This document shows, one piece after another, positions 1-13,606 of a stretch of DNA of 64,000 nucleotides. Under the pieces are notes generated by a model. The model was not told the origin of the DNA, made no database searches, and was given only the letters and a program-made list of their open reading frames with translations. Source of the DNA: Amyelois transitella (Eukaryota > Arthropoda > Insecta > Lepidoptera > Pyralidae); the NCBI RefSeq assembly GCF_032362555.1, contig NC_083506.1, positions 3,457,501-3,521,500 of the forward strand. Direction: 5' to 3'. The position numbers were made by a program, and so were the translations under genes. Position 1 is the first letter of the stretch, and every line of letters begins with the position of its first letter.

Positions 1-213
1 CTGGTTACTAAAAGTACATCATTATTATTATAATAAGCCCACACCCGCCCACCAAGCACTTTAATAAATCAATTGCACTGAATATTAGTCGCTTTACGTT
101 GTATAAAGTGTAATGCATTATTAAATTTATATTAAAATCCCGTGGCAATTGTCAGGAAAAGATACCTATGTTAGATATAATTTTGTGCCTTTGTGCCCAA
201 TATCTTTGCCTCT

Positions 214-465
214 GACAGCCTCGGTGGCGCAGCGGTAGTGCGCTTGTCTGTGTCACCGGAGGTCCCGGGTTCGAATCCCAGCCAGGGCATGATAAGAAAC
301 GAACTTTCTCTGACTGGCCTGGGTCTTGGATGTTTATCTACATAAGTATTTATTCTAAAATATAGTATCGTTGAGTTAGTATCTCGTAACACAAGTTTCG
401 CACTTACTTCGAGGCTAACTCAATCTGTATAATTTGTCCCGTATATATTTATTATTATTATTTAT
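214..465 (+). mobile_element. tRNA-derived SINE, full-length copy
   Basis: The head looks like a tRNA gene: an A-box-like TGGCGCAGCGGTAG near 224 and a perfect B box GGTTCGAATCC at 268-278, the two parts of an internal RNA polymerase III promoter. A tRNA-unrelated body follows (GGTCTTGGATGTTTATCTA, then GTTAGTATCTCGTAACACAAG), ending in a TATTTATTATTATT-type tail. Close copies lie at 56265-56502 and 63094-63350. It cannot encode protein and would depend on a LINE for movement. The head is not a working tRNA gene, since no acceptor stem or cloverleaf can be formed around it. Confidence 0.85.
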
Positions 466-832
466 TTATTTAATATCATCGAATGGGTTGCGGTGTTCAT
501 TGAGAAAAAAAGTCACATTATTTTTATAATATAATAAGTAATATAAATTAAGATATTTATTTTTCCAAAAATATTGTATTCACGTAATAGCATGTCAATA
601 TAAATCGCAGATACCATAAAGTAAAAAATAATTAACATATGCAATGTCGTGTCGCAAATTGTCGCACAAACGCAATAAAATTTCACGCTATTTCGACACC
701 ATTTCCATAGCAGGGCTCCGTCCAATGGACCAATATCAACCATATTGTTCGTGAACTTTCAAAATATGCGATTCAAATTGGGCGATCAATCGATGCCGGC
801 TGAATGTGTCTGGCATACAAAAAAAATTTAAT

Positions 833-945
833 ATAGTACATCAAATTACGCCTTTTACCCGGAAGGGTAGGCAGAGTTTCACTTGCCATTGCCACTATTT
901 GGCTTCACCTTCGATCATACTCGCTCATGCTTTCATTACCACCAT
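833..945 (+). repeat. Repeat family C copy (diverged)
   Basis: The segment runs from TTACGCCTTTTACCCGGAAG through GGTAGGCAGAG and ACTTGCCA to CTCATGCTTTCATTAC. It aligns by eye with the better copy at 2623-2751 (GCCTTTTCCCGGAGGGGTAG...). No coding capacity is seen and the superfamily is unknown. Confidence 0.6.
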
Positions 946-2622
946 TTATTTTAAAAGAAACAAATTATATTTAATTAGTTCACCAAAATTTTCTTATATT
1001 ATTTTCCACATTACCGATTAAAATTGCTTATTCCTATTAATATTTGAATTTTAGCCTAATTCAATTGTTAAAATTCTAAATTTGAAATTTTAGCCAAACT
1101 CTAAGAAAAAGAGCAGTGGTTTTATGTTTAAAATTCGCTATATTAGTGATTTGGATTCTAATCTAATTATTTTCGTTACAACTCGCCTTTTCTACTCGAC
1201 CAGTGTAAATTGTTACATTACAGCCAGACGTTATCATAATGGATTGTTAACAATAATCGATCCTGACCCGACCCGCCCGATTGATCGATTGTGTTTTTCG
1301 TATTGGGAAATCGAAACGATTTTATTATGTTAATTACTTTAAAAATATAAGTCGTGTTTGTTCAAAAGAGAATTTTACATATATTTGATACAAAGAAAAT
1401 TAAGATTCCTCGCCTTGCCTACTTTTACTAACTAAAAGAGTTTAGACTTTTTAGACCGGACAAATAAATACTTTTAAAAGATAAGGTACTCAAAATGCTG
1501 ATAGGTACGGTTTTGTAGCATTAGATATTTGTATATATGTCCCATAACTATTATTTTTTTTTGTATAAAAATAGTAAATGTACATAACATACAATAACAT
1601 TTTAATATTAAAAGAAAATATTTTCTTTATTATATGTTCAATCGTTTACGTAATCCTTTTCATTCAAAATGTAACTTATTTGCTGAAGGAAATATATGTC
1701 AAGGAAACGATCACATTTCATACTTGATCACATGTGCCAGGAAATGAATAAAAAATATCACATCATAACGCAGAGATAGGGAAATCCGGTTTCAAAATTA
1801 ATCCTGTGGCTTTTTTGACGGGAAGTTATGACGCACTTATGTCCTTTAATTGCCTATTACGACATCCACAGCAAGTGTAACAATTTAATTTTAATTTTCT
1901 TAATTAAAAAAATAATAAAGTTACGCATAATGATAAACATTCAAGACTCAGAACAAGAATCAGGAATGTTACTTTTACACTACATACTAAGGGATCAAAC
2001 CTGGACATCACCAGTACTCAAGAGGACCTTATATGTATGTGATGAAAGCAATAAATTTACTTAACTTTTAGTTAAGAATTTTAGAAGTACAAAATTCCAT
2101 ACGTATTAAAATAAATCCGATCAATTTACCTTATTAAGTCTAACGAATGCGTGCGTGACCAAGGATTTGTACCCTGGACGCCGAGACTTGGCAATTGAAT
2201 TGCTATCTGTGAGCTTAATCATACAATTGGTACAGTATTTACGCGACCTTTATATTCAAATTAATTTCAATCGCGACTGTGGGAACGGACAGCCGTATTT
2301 GCTATTATTAGTTTTAGTTACATTTATGATTAGGTACTTAACTGTTTAAATATACGAGGGTTCCCCGCGTAATAATGAATTCATCAAAAATTCCTAAGAA
2401 AAAAGCACTTGTCTTACATTGAACTAATTTAAGACAGGGAACCGACTTAAAAAATGCATGAAATTACTTAAGTAATAATTCCTTTTCTAACTTTATACTA
2501 TTTCTTGTAACTGTTAAATTTCTGTGCAATAAAGTTACTACAAATACATAACAAAAATACTGTTTAGGAGATGGGAATAATCCGCGAGCGAAGACGCTAG
2601 AGTTATACGCTACCTGTAGCAC

Positions 2623-2751
2623 CTTACATACATAAAATCATGCCTTTTCCCGGAGGGGTAGGCAGAGATTACAACTTTCCACTTGCCACGATCTCTGCAT
2701 ACTTCTTTCGCTTTATGCACATTCGTAACTCTCCTCATGCAAGCTCGGCGT
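2623..2751 (+). repeat. Repeat family C, best copy
   Basis: The copy starts at a TTACATACATA microsatellite-like edge, passes through TGCCTTTTCCCGGAGGGGTAG and ACTTGCCACGATCTCTGCAT, and ends CTCATGCAAGCTCGGCG. Related copies are at 833-945 and 6835-6955, with a stub at 38447-38492. It is a short interspersed element without coding capacity. Confidence 0.6.
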
Positions 2752-4880
2752 CACCTTAATTATTACATTAAATTCAATATAGCTTAATTCTTATCTACCT
2801 TTATTCTTCATCCCTCTGCGTCAATCCCACTTCTCTGTAAAAGAAGGCGCTTTTAAGTACTTTATAGTTTCGATATAATTCACTTCTAATTTTAACCTAT
2901 ACATTGCTCCAGTGACATATAGAGTGATATTAACAAGTCCAGTAGGAGAGCCTTGACATTTGGGCTGGCCAGCGTTGATGATTGATAATCGATTAATGCA
3001 TCACTGATAAAGCATAGCCTTGCCTTGATTGTGTACCTGTTAATGTTTTGTTTGTTTGTTTGTAATATCTTTATTGCATAGAAATCTACACAGTAACAAG
3101 AAAATAGTAAGTACATAGTTATAAAAGAAACAAATCACTTTAAATAAATGTTTGATATGATAATCATACCTCATGTAAAAGTTTGGTGTTAAAAAAAATT
3201 GATACAATTATTTAGTTGAGTGTGTAACACCACAAATGAATGTCAATTAAAAAATACATTTGTCCTTAAGCCTTGTTATGTGCTAACTTCTATGGTCCAG
3301 TGGTTTGCGGCGCCGGCATGGCTAAACCTTCAAACAAAGTAGTTTCGTTTAAATCTCCAACGTATTTAAAAAATGTGTCGAAAACATTGACACAGTGTGA
3401 AATTAAAACAGAGAATAAAAAATATGTTAAGATTGGAGAAAAGTAGATTTCTTTTTACTTGTCGTTTCGTTTACTTACTTTGGACATTTTCTGGCATTAA
3501 TCATCAGATAAACCCAGCGATGTTTTAATAGTCCGGTTCTGTGATATAAGTATATTTAACGTATATAATAAAAAAGAATGTCCGTTATGTAAGCTGATAT
3601 CGTGCTTCGAAAATCATTTGATTTGATGACCGAAAACTGCAAACGGAACAAAGAGACGAGCTAACTTGAGTTATAAATATCCATTAAAACCTACCTGTGT
3701 ATGTACTTTTTCTTTCCATTTAACGTTATCGACTGTGTTTAACCGGGTCCGGGTGACATAGCTAAGGCTACCAGTCACCGAGCTAGTCCGAGACGCGTAT
3801 TCTCAAAACCCTTATATCCATATTACATAGTTGGTTTCTTACATATTGCACAAAATAGTAGTGTGATTAATTATAGTAAATTATAATAAGGAAGTACCCA
3901 TTTATATTATTTTTTGTAACGAATTATCATAACTAGTGGAGTCTGAATAAGTTTTGGAGACCTTTTGCAGGCTTCACTTTTTCTGGTAATTGCCACTTCA
4001 GCGTAATCCCAACCAAGCTACAAACAAAGCCTTATCATATTTTTTTAATTATATAGCACAACTATATCTTTATCTCGTCCATTACTGTAATTTACAAATA
4101 CGAATCTCTATTTAGGTAAAAAAATAAGAACTATTGGCATGCGACAATATGGACTGTTTTAATCTTTTTTGTACTATTAAACATTATTTAATATTTTTTT
4201 TACCATCTATTGCATATACGCGTCTCTATTAAGGTGAAAAAAGTAAGGTACATACTAAATATATCCTGGGGCGACCAACTCAACATTCTAACTTGCGGCA
4301 CGCACGAGTTAGGTTCCAAACACAGGGCACTGAAGGCCCCACGCTTTGCTCTGTGATACCGAATAACCTAAATATCCTAAAGACACGACTGGCATGCTTT
4401 TATAATATAATAGTTTCATATTTTCAATGCACGAAATGACCTTAGACGCCTTTGTCGGCGTTTAACAGCAAACAGGCGTCATTTGCACTAGGTTTTGTTC
4501 AATAGAAATAACTTACAATATACCTAACCTAGGTATTGTTTCTCACACCGCTTGTATGTCAAATTGTTTATTTAAACTTTATTGCGTAAAAATGTCTCAA
4601 TGACAAAACATATAGCCAGTTAGCCACAAGTTCAAAGTATAGACTATATAGAGACCTTATCCCTTAGGAGATAGACAGAGCTAATAATTATGTGTACAGG
4701 TTATTTACTCATCGCCTGTATAATAAAAGAATCGTAGGTTGTTCAACTTGTTCAATTTTCATCATACTCCTGGCATTAGTCCCAGCAATCCCAATCTATC
4801 TGAAGAGAGTCTGTGACCACGATCTAGAATTGTTTTTAGACTAAAAAACTATTTGTAGTAATATACCATAGTTATTTAGT

Positions 4881-5140
4881 GCCGTGTGGCTCCTGGCACC
4901 AATACAAAAAAGAATAGGACCACTCCATCTCGTTCCCGTGGAAGTCGTAAAAGGCGACTAAGGGATAGGTTTATAAACTTGGGATTCTTCTTTTAGGCGA
5001 TAAGCAAGCAACCTGTCACTATTTGAATCTCAATTCTATCGTTAAGCCAAACAGCTGAACGTGGCATATCACTCTTTTCAAGACTGTTGGCTCTGCCTAC
5101 CCCGCAAGGAATATAGACGTGATAATATGTATGTATGTAT
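4881..5140 (-). repeat. Repeat family A (microsatellite-tailed element), near full length
   Basis: The family is defined here with one end GTGCCGGGAACCACACGGCAC and the other a TACA/ATGT tetranucleotide run next to ACGTCTATATCCCTTGCGGG. In this copy the plus strand starts GCCGTGTGGCTCCTGGCACC, contains GTCGTAAAAGGCGACTAAGG, and ends TATAGACGTGATAATATGTA followed by (TGTA)n. Full copies are about 250-280 bp. There is no long inverted repeat at the ends and no coding capacity. It may be a non-autonomous, microsatellite-associated element of Helitron or SINE type; the sequence alone does not decide. Confidence 0.8.
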
Positions 5141-5773
5141 AACATAGTTATATGTTAGTAGAAGGGAAACATACACATGCACATAACTCGGAAATGGGCA
5201 ATTGTTACATGAAGATTGGTGTTAAAAATGTGCATTACGCTTTCTTAGAACGCACCTTAGTTGTTCTCCTCCTTCACCTCAGTGTTAGTGGTTAACACTC
5301 TTTTGCCAAAGTACTTATTGGCTATATTTTGATTTAAAAAAAACACGTGTTTTTATACTAAACATATTTAGTACTTAATAATTCCGTCTTATTGGTATTC
5401 TAAAGTTTGCATATTTCATATCAGGTAGTCGTAAATATCAAACGATGATGTTGAATAACTACACAGTATTGAATATAGGAATTTTTTTTTCTTTAAAAAT
5501 CACACCTATTCATGTTATAAGTCAACTTTTAGTCGCAATACAGCGTTTTTCTGTTCTATTCAAAAGAGTAACCTTTCCAAAGTACCTTTGAACCTCGTGG
5601 GTCCAATAGCGGTTTCCATAATCTGAAGATCGGCATAATCATTTGGCCGCATAATTTTTCGTATCATGTAAAACGTAATGCGAAACGATAATTACTCGTA
5701 TGTCAAAATTCAAATAAATCCGTTAAAATTTATGGGAATATAAGAAGACATTTTGTTAACTGCTCTTAGTATT

Positions 5774-6007
5774 TACATACATACATACATATACATATAT
5801 TATCACGTGTATATCCCTTGCGGGGTAGACAAAGCCAACAGTCTTGTAAAGACTGATAAGCCACGTTCAGCTATTTGGCTTTAAGATAGAATTGAAATTC
5901 AAATAGTGACAGGTTGCTAGCCCTTAATCGCCTTTTACGACATCCATGGGAGAGAGATGGAGTGGTCCAATTCTTTTTTTCTATTGGTGCCGGGAACCAC
6001 ACGGCAC
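5774..6007 (+). repeat. Repeat family A, near full length
   Basis: Starts with (TACA)n then TATTATCACGTGTATATCCC and ends GTGCCGGGAACCACACGGCAC. Orientation is opposite to the copy at 4881-5140. Confidence 0.8.
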
Positions 6008-6283
6008 ACTTAGTATTTACTTATTTTAAATAATTTCAATGTAAGTAGTTCGTGGCTTAGGGTTGCACAATATTACTATCTTTCTTTGCTAGTGCATAAC
6101 AAATGCATAGCTCAAGGGCATTAATGCAACCAGGTGATTGTTGATACCGCCTCTATTCTCAAATTATAAGTTAAATAATTTATGTATTTAAACTCCAAAC
6201 AGTTATTATTTGAGTACGTGTTATCTCAAGTTCATAAATAAGGTACTGCAATAGCACCGTGTGGTTTTGGTTGGTTCTAGTCT

Positions 6284-6427
6284 TACATACATACATACGT
6301 ATTTAATCACATTTTTATCCGTTACGAGGTAGACAGAGTCAACAGTCTTGAAAAGATGTTCAGTGGCAGAATGAGATTAAAATAGTGATAGGTTGCGAGC
6401 CGACCCCTTAAAAGAAAAATCCCAAGC
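6284..6427 (+). repeat. Repeat family A, truncated copy
   Basis: (TACA)n followed by GTAGACAGAGTCAACAGTCT and a shortened body; the CACACGGCAC end is missing. It lies 55 bp before the next copy, so two insertions are in tandem here. Confidence 0.65.
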
Positions 6428-6481
6428 TTCTCATGGCTGAGCGTGCAAACGCGAGTCTTACTATACGTTAAATAAAAATAT

Positions 6482-6738
6482 TACATACATACATATGTTC
6501 ACGTCTATATCCCTTGCGGGGTAGACAGAGCCAACAGTCTTGAAAGGACTAAATGGCCACGTTCAGCTATTTGGCTTAATGATAGAATTGAGGTTCAAAT
6601 AGTGACAGGTTGCTAGCCCATCGCCTAAAAAAGAATCTTAAGTTTGTAAGCCTATCCCTTAGTCGCCTTTTACGACATCCATGGGAAGAGATGGAGTGGT
6701 CCTATTCTTTTTTGTATTGGTGCCGGGAACCACACGGT
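6482..6738 (+). repeat. Repeat family A, full-length copy
   Basis: Complete from TTACATACATACATATGTTC to GCCGGGAACCACACGG, with all internal landmarks (ACGTTCAGCTATTTGGCTTA, GTGACAGGTTGCTAGCCC, CTTTTACGACATCCATGGGA). This is one of the best copies for building a consensus. Confidence 0.8.
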
Positions 6739-6834
6739 ATCGTATTAATAAAAATATTCATACGAAATATATACCTTTTCTATGAGGGAACCTACGTTCT
6801 ATGTACGACTAGAATCTATTTAGAGTGATTACAT

Positions 6835-6955
6835 ATGACCACGCCTCTTTACTAGAGAGACAGTCTAGTAGGTATATTTTTCAACTTGCCTCATACCCTG
6901 AATACTTCTTTTGCTTCATCTAAATTCATCAATCTTTTTCATGCAACCTTGCTGC
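6835..6955 (+). repeat. Repeat family C, diverged copy
   Basis: The shared core TCAACTTGCCTCATACCCTG ... ACTTCTTTTGCTTCAT ... CATGCAACCTTGCTGCGG matches the 2623-2751 copy in order and spacing, with many substitutions. Confidence 0.45.
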
Positions 6956-8461
6956 GGTTAAGATTTTATCAATAATAAGAATCTCAGAGTAGATAAGTAT
7001 AATTATTAGTGGTCTTATATTTTAGTGGATTTGTAGGCAAGTGGGTAAGGTAATACAATCATTATTGTTTATCGTTAATATAAGGTATTAAATATGTTTG
7101 CACCATCTTCAGAACTGAATTATCTTGTTGTCAGTACAAAATTAAACAGTAATTACTTTGATTTCTTCTTCAAACCGGACGTAACGAGCCAGATACTGTG
7201 GCATTGTTATTTTTTAACGCCGACTCACAAAATATGGAGTACACAAAACGACACACCCCTTCCACGCTTCTTTTTTTGGAGTATCAAATTGGTAACTAGC
7301 TATAAATTATTTTGGGTAAGTTATTACAGTCACTAATGTCCTTCTGATTTTTTAAGTATTTGCTCTATAACCTTTGAGTCTCCATCTTGACCGGTTGTCA
7401 TCATCAAAACCCGTCAAAACTTTTCAGCATCCCTCCTCTACCTTGAAGCGTCAGAGACGGCATTTCCAGACAAGCTACTCTTCTCTATTCTCGACATTTA
7501 ACAACTAAACCGTTGCGGAGTTGCATAACAGGCGAACATCTTATTTCGGATATTCGGACAAATTCGCGGAATCGATTCGTGATCTAGTTCACGTAATCGA
7601 TTGTTGTCTCCGATGATTGTTTTTTCTTTATTATCAAAGAACATGATTTAAGATTTAGCAAAGATGAAGTAACAGCTTTAACAAAATAATATTGATAGAG
7701 AACTGAATTGATTCGGTAAGATATTTAAATTGAAATTTAATTTTAATTTTTACAATGATTCGTCGTTACATAATTTCCGGAATTATACATTTTTATATTA
7801 TTCACTCGAAATATTACTATTACTAGTCTTCTACGAACATTATAAAAATTGTTCTACCACGTTACAATATGTTATAGGAGTCTAAATTTCAGTAATATAT
7901 AAAGATAAAACAATAGGAAAAATCATATTAGGGGTTTGTCTTAAAGTTGCATTCTACAATCTATTGACCTTATTTTAGTCAACTCTGGTCACAAAACGAG
8001 AGAAGAGGCTGTCTGATACCCATATCGCTGATGCCTATCCCAATTTCTTAAGTTCGCTTTGTACAAATACTGCCAGGCATCTCCAACAAAGCAATCTAAT
8101 TACTTCACAATGCAGTAAATTGGGCATTTCAAGTGCGATTTCCACACCCAATCACTATTACAAGCATTTGATAATACCCTATTCTTCGGCGTTACCTCAC
8201 TACGTTGTTACACACGAATATGGGAAACCGCTGCATAATACAGAAAAAAAAACATATATATTGACACAATAACAATAGAAATCCAACATTACACACTTTG
8301 GCAATGCGCAATGCATGTTTCCACTGTTCATTTATAATCACGCTCCTAACGTTAGCGTTAGTTCCACTACGAACTAATTTACTATACAGAGTGGAGTGGG
8401 CGGGCCTTTCTATACGAACCTGGTTTAAATATGTTCGATTTTTAAACGAAGCGACTCCCGT

Positions 8462-8550
8462 CTTACTCTGCATTCTTTGGACTGGAACCTTACCCAGATT
8501 GGATCATGGTTACACATCCAATTGCTTGGATATGCAAGTTTCTTTAGTCT
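8462..8550 (+). repeat. Repeat family B fragment
   Basis: Carries the landmarks AACCTTACCCAGATTGGATC, GGTTACACATCCAATTGC and TATGCAAGTTTCTTTAG. It corresponds to family B segments at 28776-28920, 35383-35475, 43166-43255 and 61558-61640. Confidence 0.55.
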
Positions 8551-9117
8551 AAGAGTGTCACAAATAAATCAAGGATATTTCAAAGGATCTATTTTATCGT
8601 GTCGAATAATCAATATAAGAAATAGATACATTATTTTACTAATTTTGTATGGAATTGTGACTCTTTGTCTTTGAATGGTGATCCCCTTCAAAAGTCAAAA
8701 CTTAAGTGCGCAGTCTTTAGTTAAGGTTGTAAGCTGTTAAATAAATCTTGACTTTACCGATGTCAAAATACTCAAGTTATTTAAATAACTATAGCTTTTC
8801 ATCTCTCACGGTTTTCCGGTTATTCTTAGTGCATACAAGATTTCTTTAATTATCGTGTGTCGTCGTATAATGGAGCTAGTCGAAATTGTGTCTAATTGCA
8901 CCGTCTCATCTCACGCTGTATGGACCATTGTCTCGTCCAAATTAAGTGGCCGCTATTGTAATTGATAATACCAACTCCGAATAAAAATGTTTCTACAACT
9001 TCAAGTGTGCTAGGTATTGAGAACTTCTCTTTGTTGTCATAGCGTAATAAGTTGCGTTCTTATTTTTACTCGAGTTACTTTGCTGGATAATATTTGATTT
9101 GTATAAAAAAAATAATA

Positions 9118-9366
9118 TTACATACATACATATAATCACGTCTATATTCCTTGTGGGGTAGACAGAGCCAACAGTCTTGAAAAGACTGATCGGCCTGGTT
9201 TAGCTATTTGGCTTAATGATAAAATTGATATTCAAATAGCCCATCGCCTAAAAAAATAATCCCAAGTTTGTAAGCCTATCCCTTAGTCGCATTTTACGAC
9301 ATCCATGGGAAAGAGATGGAGTAGTCCTATTCTTCTTTTAGTATTGGTGTCGGGAACTACACGGCA
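9118..9366 (+). repeat. Repeat family A, near full length
   Basis: Starts TTACATACATACATATAATC and ends GTGTCGGGAACTACACGGCAC. It has a short internal deletion around the GTGACAGGTTGCTAG block. Confidence 0.78.
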
Positions 9367-9917
9367 CAAAATTATTATACTACAATTGCCTAAGTTAAAG
9401 AATGTTTGAAATTGCTCCAGTCATTTAAGAATTGACCTATAACAAACTAACAAATAGTTCCTATATACAATGGTAAGTAGCACCAAAGTGTACAAACGAA
9501 TATAATCAAAAAATAATTCGTATAATAAAAACGTTCTCTTCAAGTGGCCGAAGGTAAAAACAATTCAAACAAACATGACATTGTCTGAAGAGGTCAATTA
9601 TCAGGCTTGTGAAAAGTTAGACGTAATGTGGGTAATACACGCTAACAGAATTATTTAACGAAAGTTTCACAACCCTCGTAATATATAAAGTTGATTTCGA
9701 CACCCCATTCACACCCCTATGATCTTATTACATATCATTTTATCACTACATGTCTAATTTTTATGACAGTGTACCTACATGTGAGCGTGACCTTTTCGAG
9801 ATGACAATGAGTGCAATTTCGAAATCGCAAGTTCAATGGAATACGCATATCGATTCCGATCACAAAGGTCGCAAAAACTGAATAATCGAACGCATGCGGT
9901 TTTCGCACAATTTTTTT

Positions 9918-10174
9918 GCCGTGTGGTTCCCGGCACCATAAGAAAAAAGAATAGGACCACTCCATCTCTTTCCCATGGATGTCGTAAAAGGCGACTAAGA
10001 GATAGGCTTATAAACTTGGGATTCTTCTTTTAGGCGACAGGCTAGCAACCTATCACTATATGAATCTCAATTCTATCATTAAGCCAAACAGCTGAACGTG
10101 GCCTATGAGTCTTTTTAAGACTGTTGGCTCTGTCTACCTCGCAAGGGATATAGACGTGATTATATGTATGTATG
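9918..10174 (-). repeat. Repeat family A, full-length copy
   Basis: The plus strand starts GCCGTGTGGTTCCCGGCACC and ends with ATAGACGTGATTATATGTAT and the ATGT microsatellite. It lies about 550 bp from the opposite-orientation copy at 9118-9366, so the two form an inverted pair. Confidence 0.8.
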
Positions 10175-12389
10175 TTTTAAAAAAATATGGTAAAAAGTTT
10201 GGATAGCCTTCCAAAATCTGACACGCCCACGGTTTTTCTGTTATTGGACCTAAATTCGAGTAAATCCGGAGCAAACGAAACAATGAAAATATAGTCAATG
10301 CCGTTTTCGTCACGACTATATTCGACATATTTGTTCGAGTCGAATATTGATTATTCGACACGCTAAAGTCGATGACTCGCTTTTGTTGCGACAAGTCAAG
10401 GCTGCTTATCTATGGTCGACACAAATGTGTATTGTTACAATTTGTGCAGCCACCTAATTATTATTTATGAAACATAACTGCTATGTTGCTGTAATTATTT
10501 GAAGAAAATTTGTAAGCCTGTCTAGTAGATAATTGCTCTACGTTTTTACCTCGAAGCTTTGGAGCTATGTATTCAAGTTTCTTATGTCCTGTATCTTAAC
10601 AACATAAATTATCACGAAAGTAATATTTCACTTAAATAATGACAACTAACAATGTTTATATAGAGTATTCTTTATCACTAAAAGGACGTGGGAGGATAGG
10701 GCAAAGACAAAGAAATAAATCTACCGTGTAAAAGACAAAAACTTTATACTTATTTATTTCATGCGACTCTATAATACTGGCAACATTGTCTGACCCCAGG
10801 ATAAGGTTGCCGCAATAACGTTTTATTGTCAAATAAATTGCAATGCACTTCGCAATCCTTTGATATGCCTGCATACTTGACAATAATCTTAGTAGGTAAA
10901 TAAATGTTATTATAGTAGACAGAGCAATGAGTCCTGGTTCTAAGCGCAATAGTGGCTCGTAACAAGATATCCCTAATGGCCTGAGGAATAAGCTTTCTGA
11001 ATATATTTCAAAGTCGTAGAAAATTAAATTGTAGGTACATTTGTATTTGAGTCCATATAAATAGAGAAAAACATTTTTTCATAGAAATTTAAAACATATT
11101 TTTTTAGTGTTTGACTTAACTTGCACACCCAGATTACTTGCATAGGTGAGTTGATCGAACTATACTTCATTTTCTTTTTTATACAACAGGAACTACTTGT
11201 TATTTGTATAGGTACCATATCCGTATAAATAATAGTTATAATATTACTTAAGAATTTTATTATTTATAACGGTCATTTCCTTTACAATTTGACACTAACA
11301 TAGTTAAGTTTAATAAGCAGCTAACTCGTTTTCGTATTGGTAGATACCTACCTAAAAAAACATTTTGTAAGAACAGCAACTAACAAGATGTATTGCCAAA
11401 AGTTAATTATTGTCAAAATCGATTAGCGCAACTATTTCATTCACTACATATCTTTGCTTGTCATTATCGATTGTTCTCACATTGTTATCTCTAAAGTCTT
11501 GTGCACGTTTAGCACGCGAGGTCAAAAGGCAGCCTTTTTGCTGTGGTTGTAATTTCATTAATTTAATTAATTAATCCAGTAATTGTTAGCGATTCGAGAT
11601 AGCCATTAATCATTTGAAACAATATCGATCAATTTATCAAGTGAAGGAGATTATTTTCAACCTAGATTTTTTTATACTGTTTGGATCTTTTTATTGATAT
11701 GCAATTTAACTTTTCTTGTGCATTGTACGGTTAGACTTATACGGTAATTAAAAATTATGTCTTTCGATAGGTCATTATTCTTACAGTGGGAAAAAACAAA
11801 AGAGCATATTTTGGTTTCGCTTTTTCATCACTAAATACCCAGCAGTTTAACAGCAACAGCTACTTTGAACGAAAATCAGACTTTTTGACACAGTTTTTAC
11901 AAAAAAAAACTGCTTCAATACCAGTGACATTGTCATCAGCACGTAATACGGTAACCGAGTTATCAGTTTAACCTCGAAAGCACCTGCAGAGCACTTTCGT
12001 TGCACCACAGTGAAAGGATTACTGCAACCTTCTTATCTTTGGTGCAGGACTAAATTTAAATAAATAAAATTATTTAGAATTAATCAAAATTTAGTATAGG
12101 TAACTCTACTACATCTACATATTAAAATCTATACTTTGTCTGCCATTTTTAATATTTTAAATCTAAAAGTATTATAATTATGTCTACAAACGAAGATGAG
12201 AGAGACTTTTACGAGTATCTAAAGAAATGAGCAGTAAACTATACTCACTTTATTTAACTAAAATAAACAAAATATAATCTAAGTAGTCTGTGTCACCAAA
12301 ATCGATCCTGCAGTTGTTAAATGTATCGTTACAAATAAAAACAATATTTGCTCTTTATTTAATATTCGATTGGTAGTATTGATATCTTA

Positions 12390-12416
12390 TGAATTCGAAA
12401 TTCATAAGATTATTTT
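12390..12416. repeat. Small perfect hairpin
   Basis: Arms ATCTTATGAAT and ATTCATAAGAT (11 bp, perfect) surround a short TCGAA-type loop. It lies in AT-rich intergenic DNA and no function is apparent. Confidence 0.5.
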
Positions 12417-12855
12417 TAATTCTTCACTTTCCAGCATTTAATCGGTTTGCTAACCAATTGACACTGTAATGCACCGCAGGCGAAAAAATGGCGTAAACCA
12501 TCTTTTGTATCTTGATTGCTTTATTCAATTCATTTATTTATGAGGAAATTTTCGAAATGCTGTTCGGAATTTTAAAATTATTACAAAATAATAGCACGAA
12601 GTTTTAATATTACAAAATAATAAAATTTATTGAGGCATGTAACTTTTAACCCTAAGCGTCTGTCCTTCAAGAAACTCTCCCTAATCGTGGCGTGTAAAGC
12701 CAATTGGTCCTCTCCCAAATGGGTATTTGGTGCAATAGCTTGCGAGATCAAAATGATGTATGTGGATTAAGCGAAAGAAATATGCGGGATCGTGACGTGT
12801 GGAAAGTAGTCTTTGCCTATCCCTTCGTGAAAGAGTCCTGTTTTTGGACTTTAGT

Positions 12856-13128
12856 ACCTACTAGCTGTGCCCGCGACTTCGTCCGTGGAATTGTTATTTT
12901 GGGCACCATTCAAGCCCTCAAGAATGATTAATTTCCCCCTTTTTTTCACGTTTTCTATTATTTCTTCGCTCCTAAAAGTTGCAGCGTCATGTTATATAGC
13001 CTAAAACCTTCCTCGATAAATGGTCTATTCAACACAAAAAGAATTTTTCAATTCGAACTGAGATTAGTTCCTGAGATTAGCTCGTTCAAACAAACAAACT
13101 CTTCATCTTTATAACATTAGTATAGATA
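12856..13128 (+). mobile_element. RTE-like non-LTR retroposon fragment
   Basis: Starts CTACTAGCTGTGCCCGCGAC and ends ATAACATTAGTATAGATA. These are the ends of a short retroposon tail widespread in insect genomes and usually assigned to RTE-type elements. A close copy (26708-26990) sits in PASK intron 16. No coding sequence remains. Assignment to RTE is from recall of the motif. Confidence 0.6.
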
Positions 13129-13431
13129 ACACGCGCATTTTAATATGGACGAAGGAAGGCAGAAAAGAAAAGGATTATAACAATATCTTTCTCGTTTTAT
13201 TGTTATTGTTACAATACAAGACAGGCGCAATATAATAAATCTCGTGGACCTCAACATTGTAGTACAATTTTTTTTTAAGAACAAAGTATATTTTGTTATA
13301 TATTTATAAATGTTTTCTGAATCACATTTATCGTGACACAATATTTTTATATAGTCATATATTTTAATAATAAAAAATATTTATTATTATCGGACATTTC
13401 AAACATCGCATTTTTGTCATATCTTTTGGCT

Positions 13432-13606
13432 TCACAACATTGGTAGACGTCAAATAAATTACTTAAAACTAAGTTTACTGCAATTTTCAAAGTATCAGTG
13501 CAGAAGAAGTGGTAACAAACTGCACTGCAACAATTTCTTCAATAACTTCACCTTCACAATTGTTTAAAACTTAGAAATAGAATAGAAATGTGGACGAGAG
13601 AATATA
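13432..13606 (+). repeat. Repeat family E copy
   Basis: Shares with 43013-43168 and 58536-58725 the ordered landmarks GACGTCAAATAAATTACTTA, GGTAACAAACTGCACTGCA, ATTTCTTCAATAACTTCACC and GTGGACGAGAGAATA. It is non-coding and the superfamily is unknown. Confidence 0.65.

Noticed and set aside
214..290. tRNA gene at the SINE head (also 56265 and 63094)
   Set aside because: A and B boxes are present, but no acceptor stem or full cloverleaf can be drawn, and the same head recurs with the same non-tRNA body.
3001..3120. Short frame near TTGTTTGTTTGTTTGTAATA (2892-3116, minus)
   Set aside because: The tetranucleotide run and AT composition explain it; nothing coding is seen.
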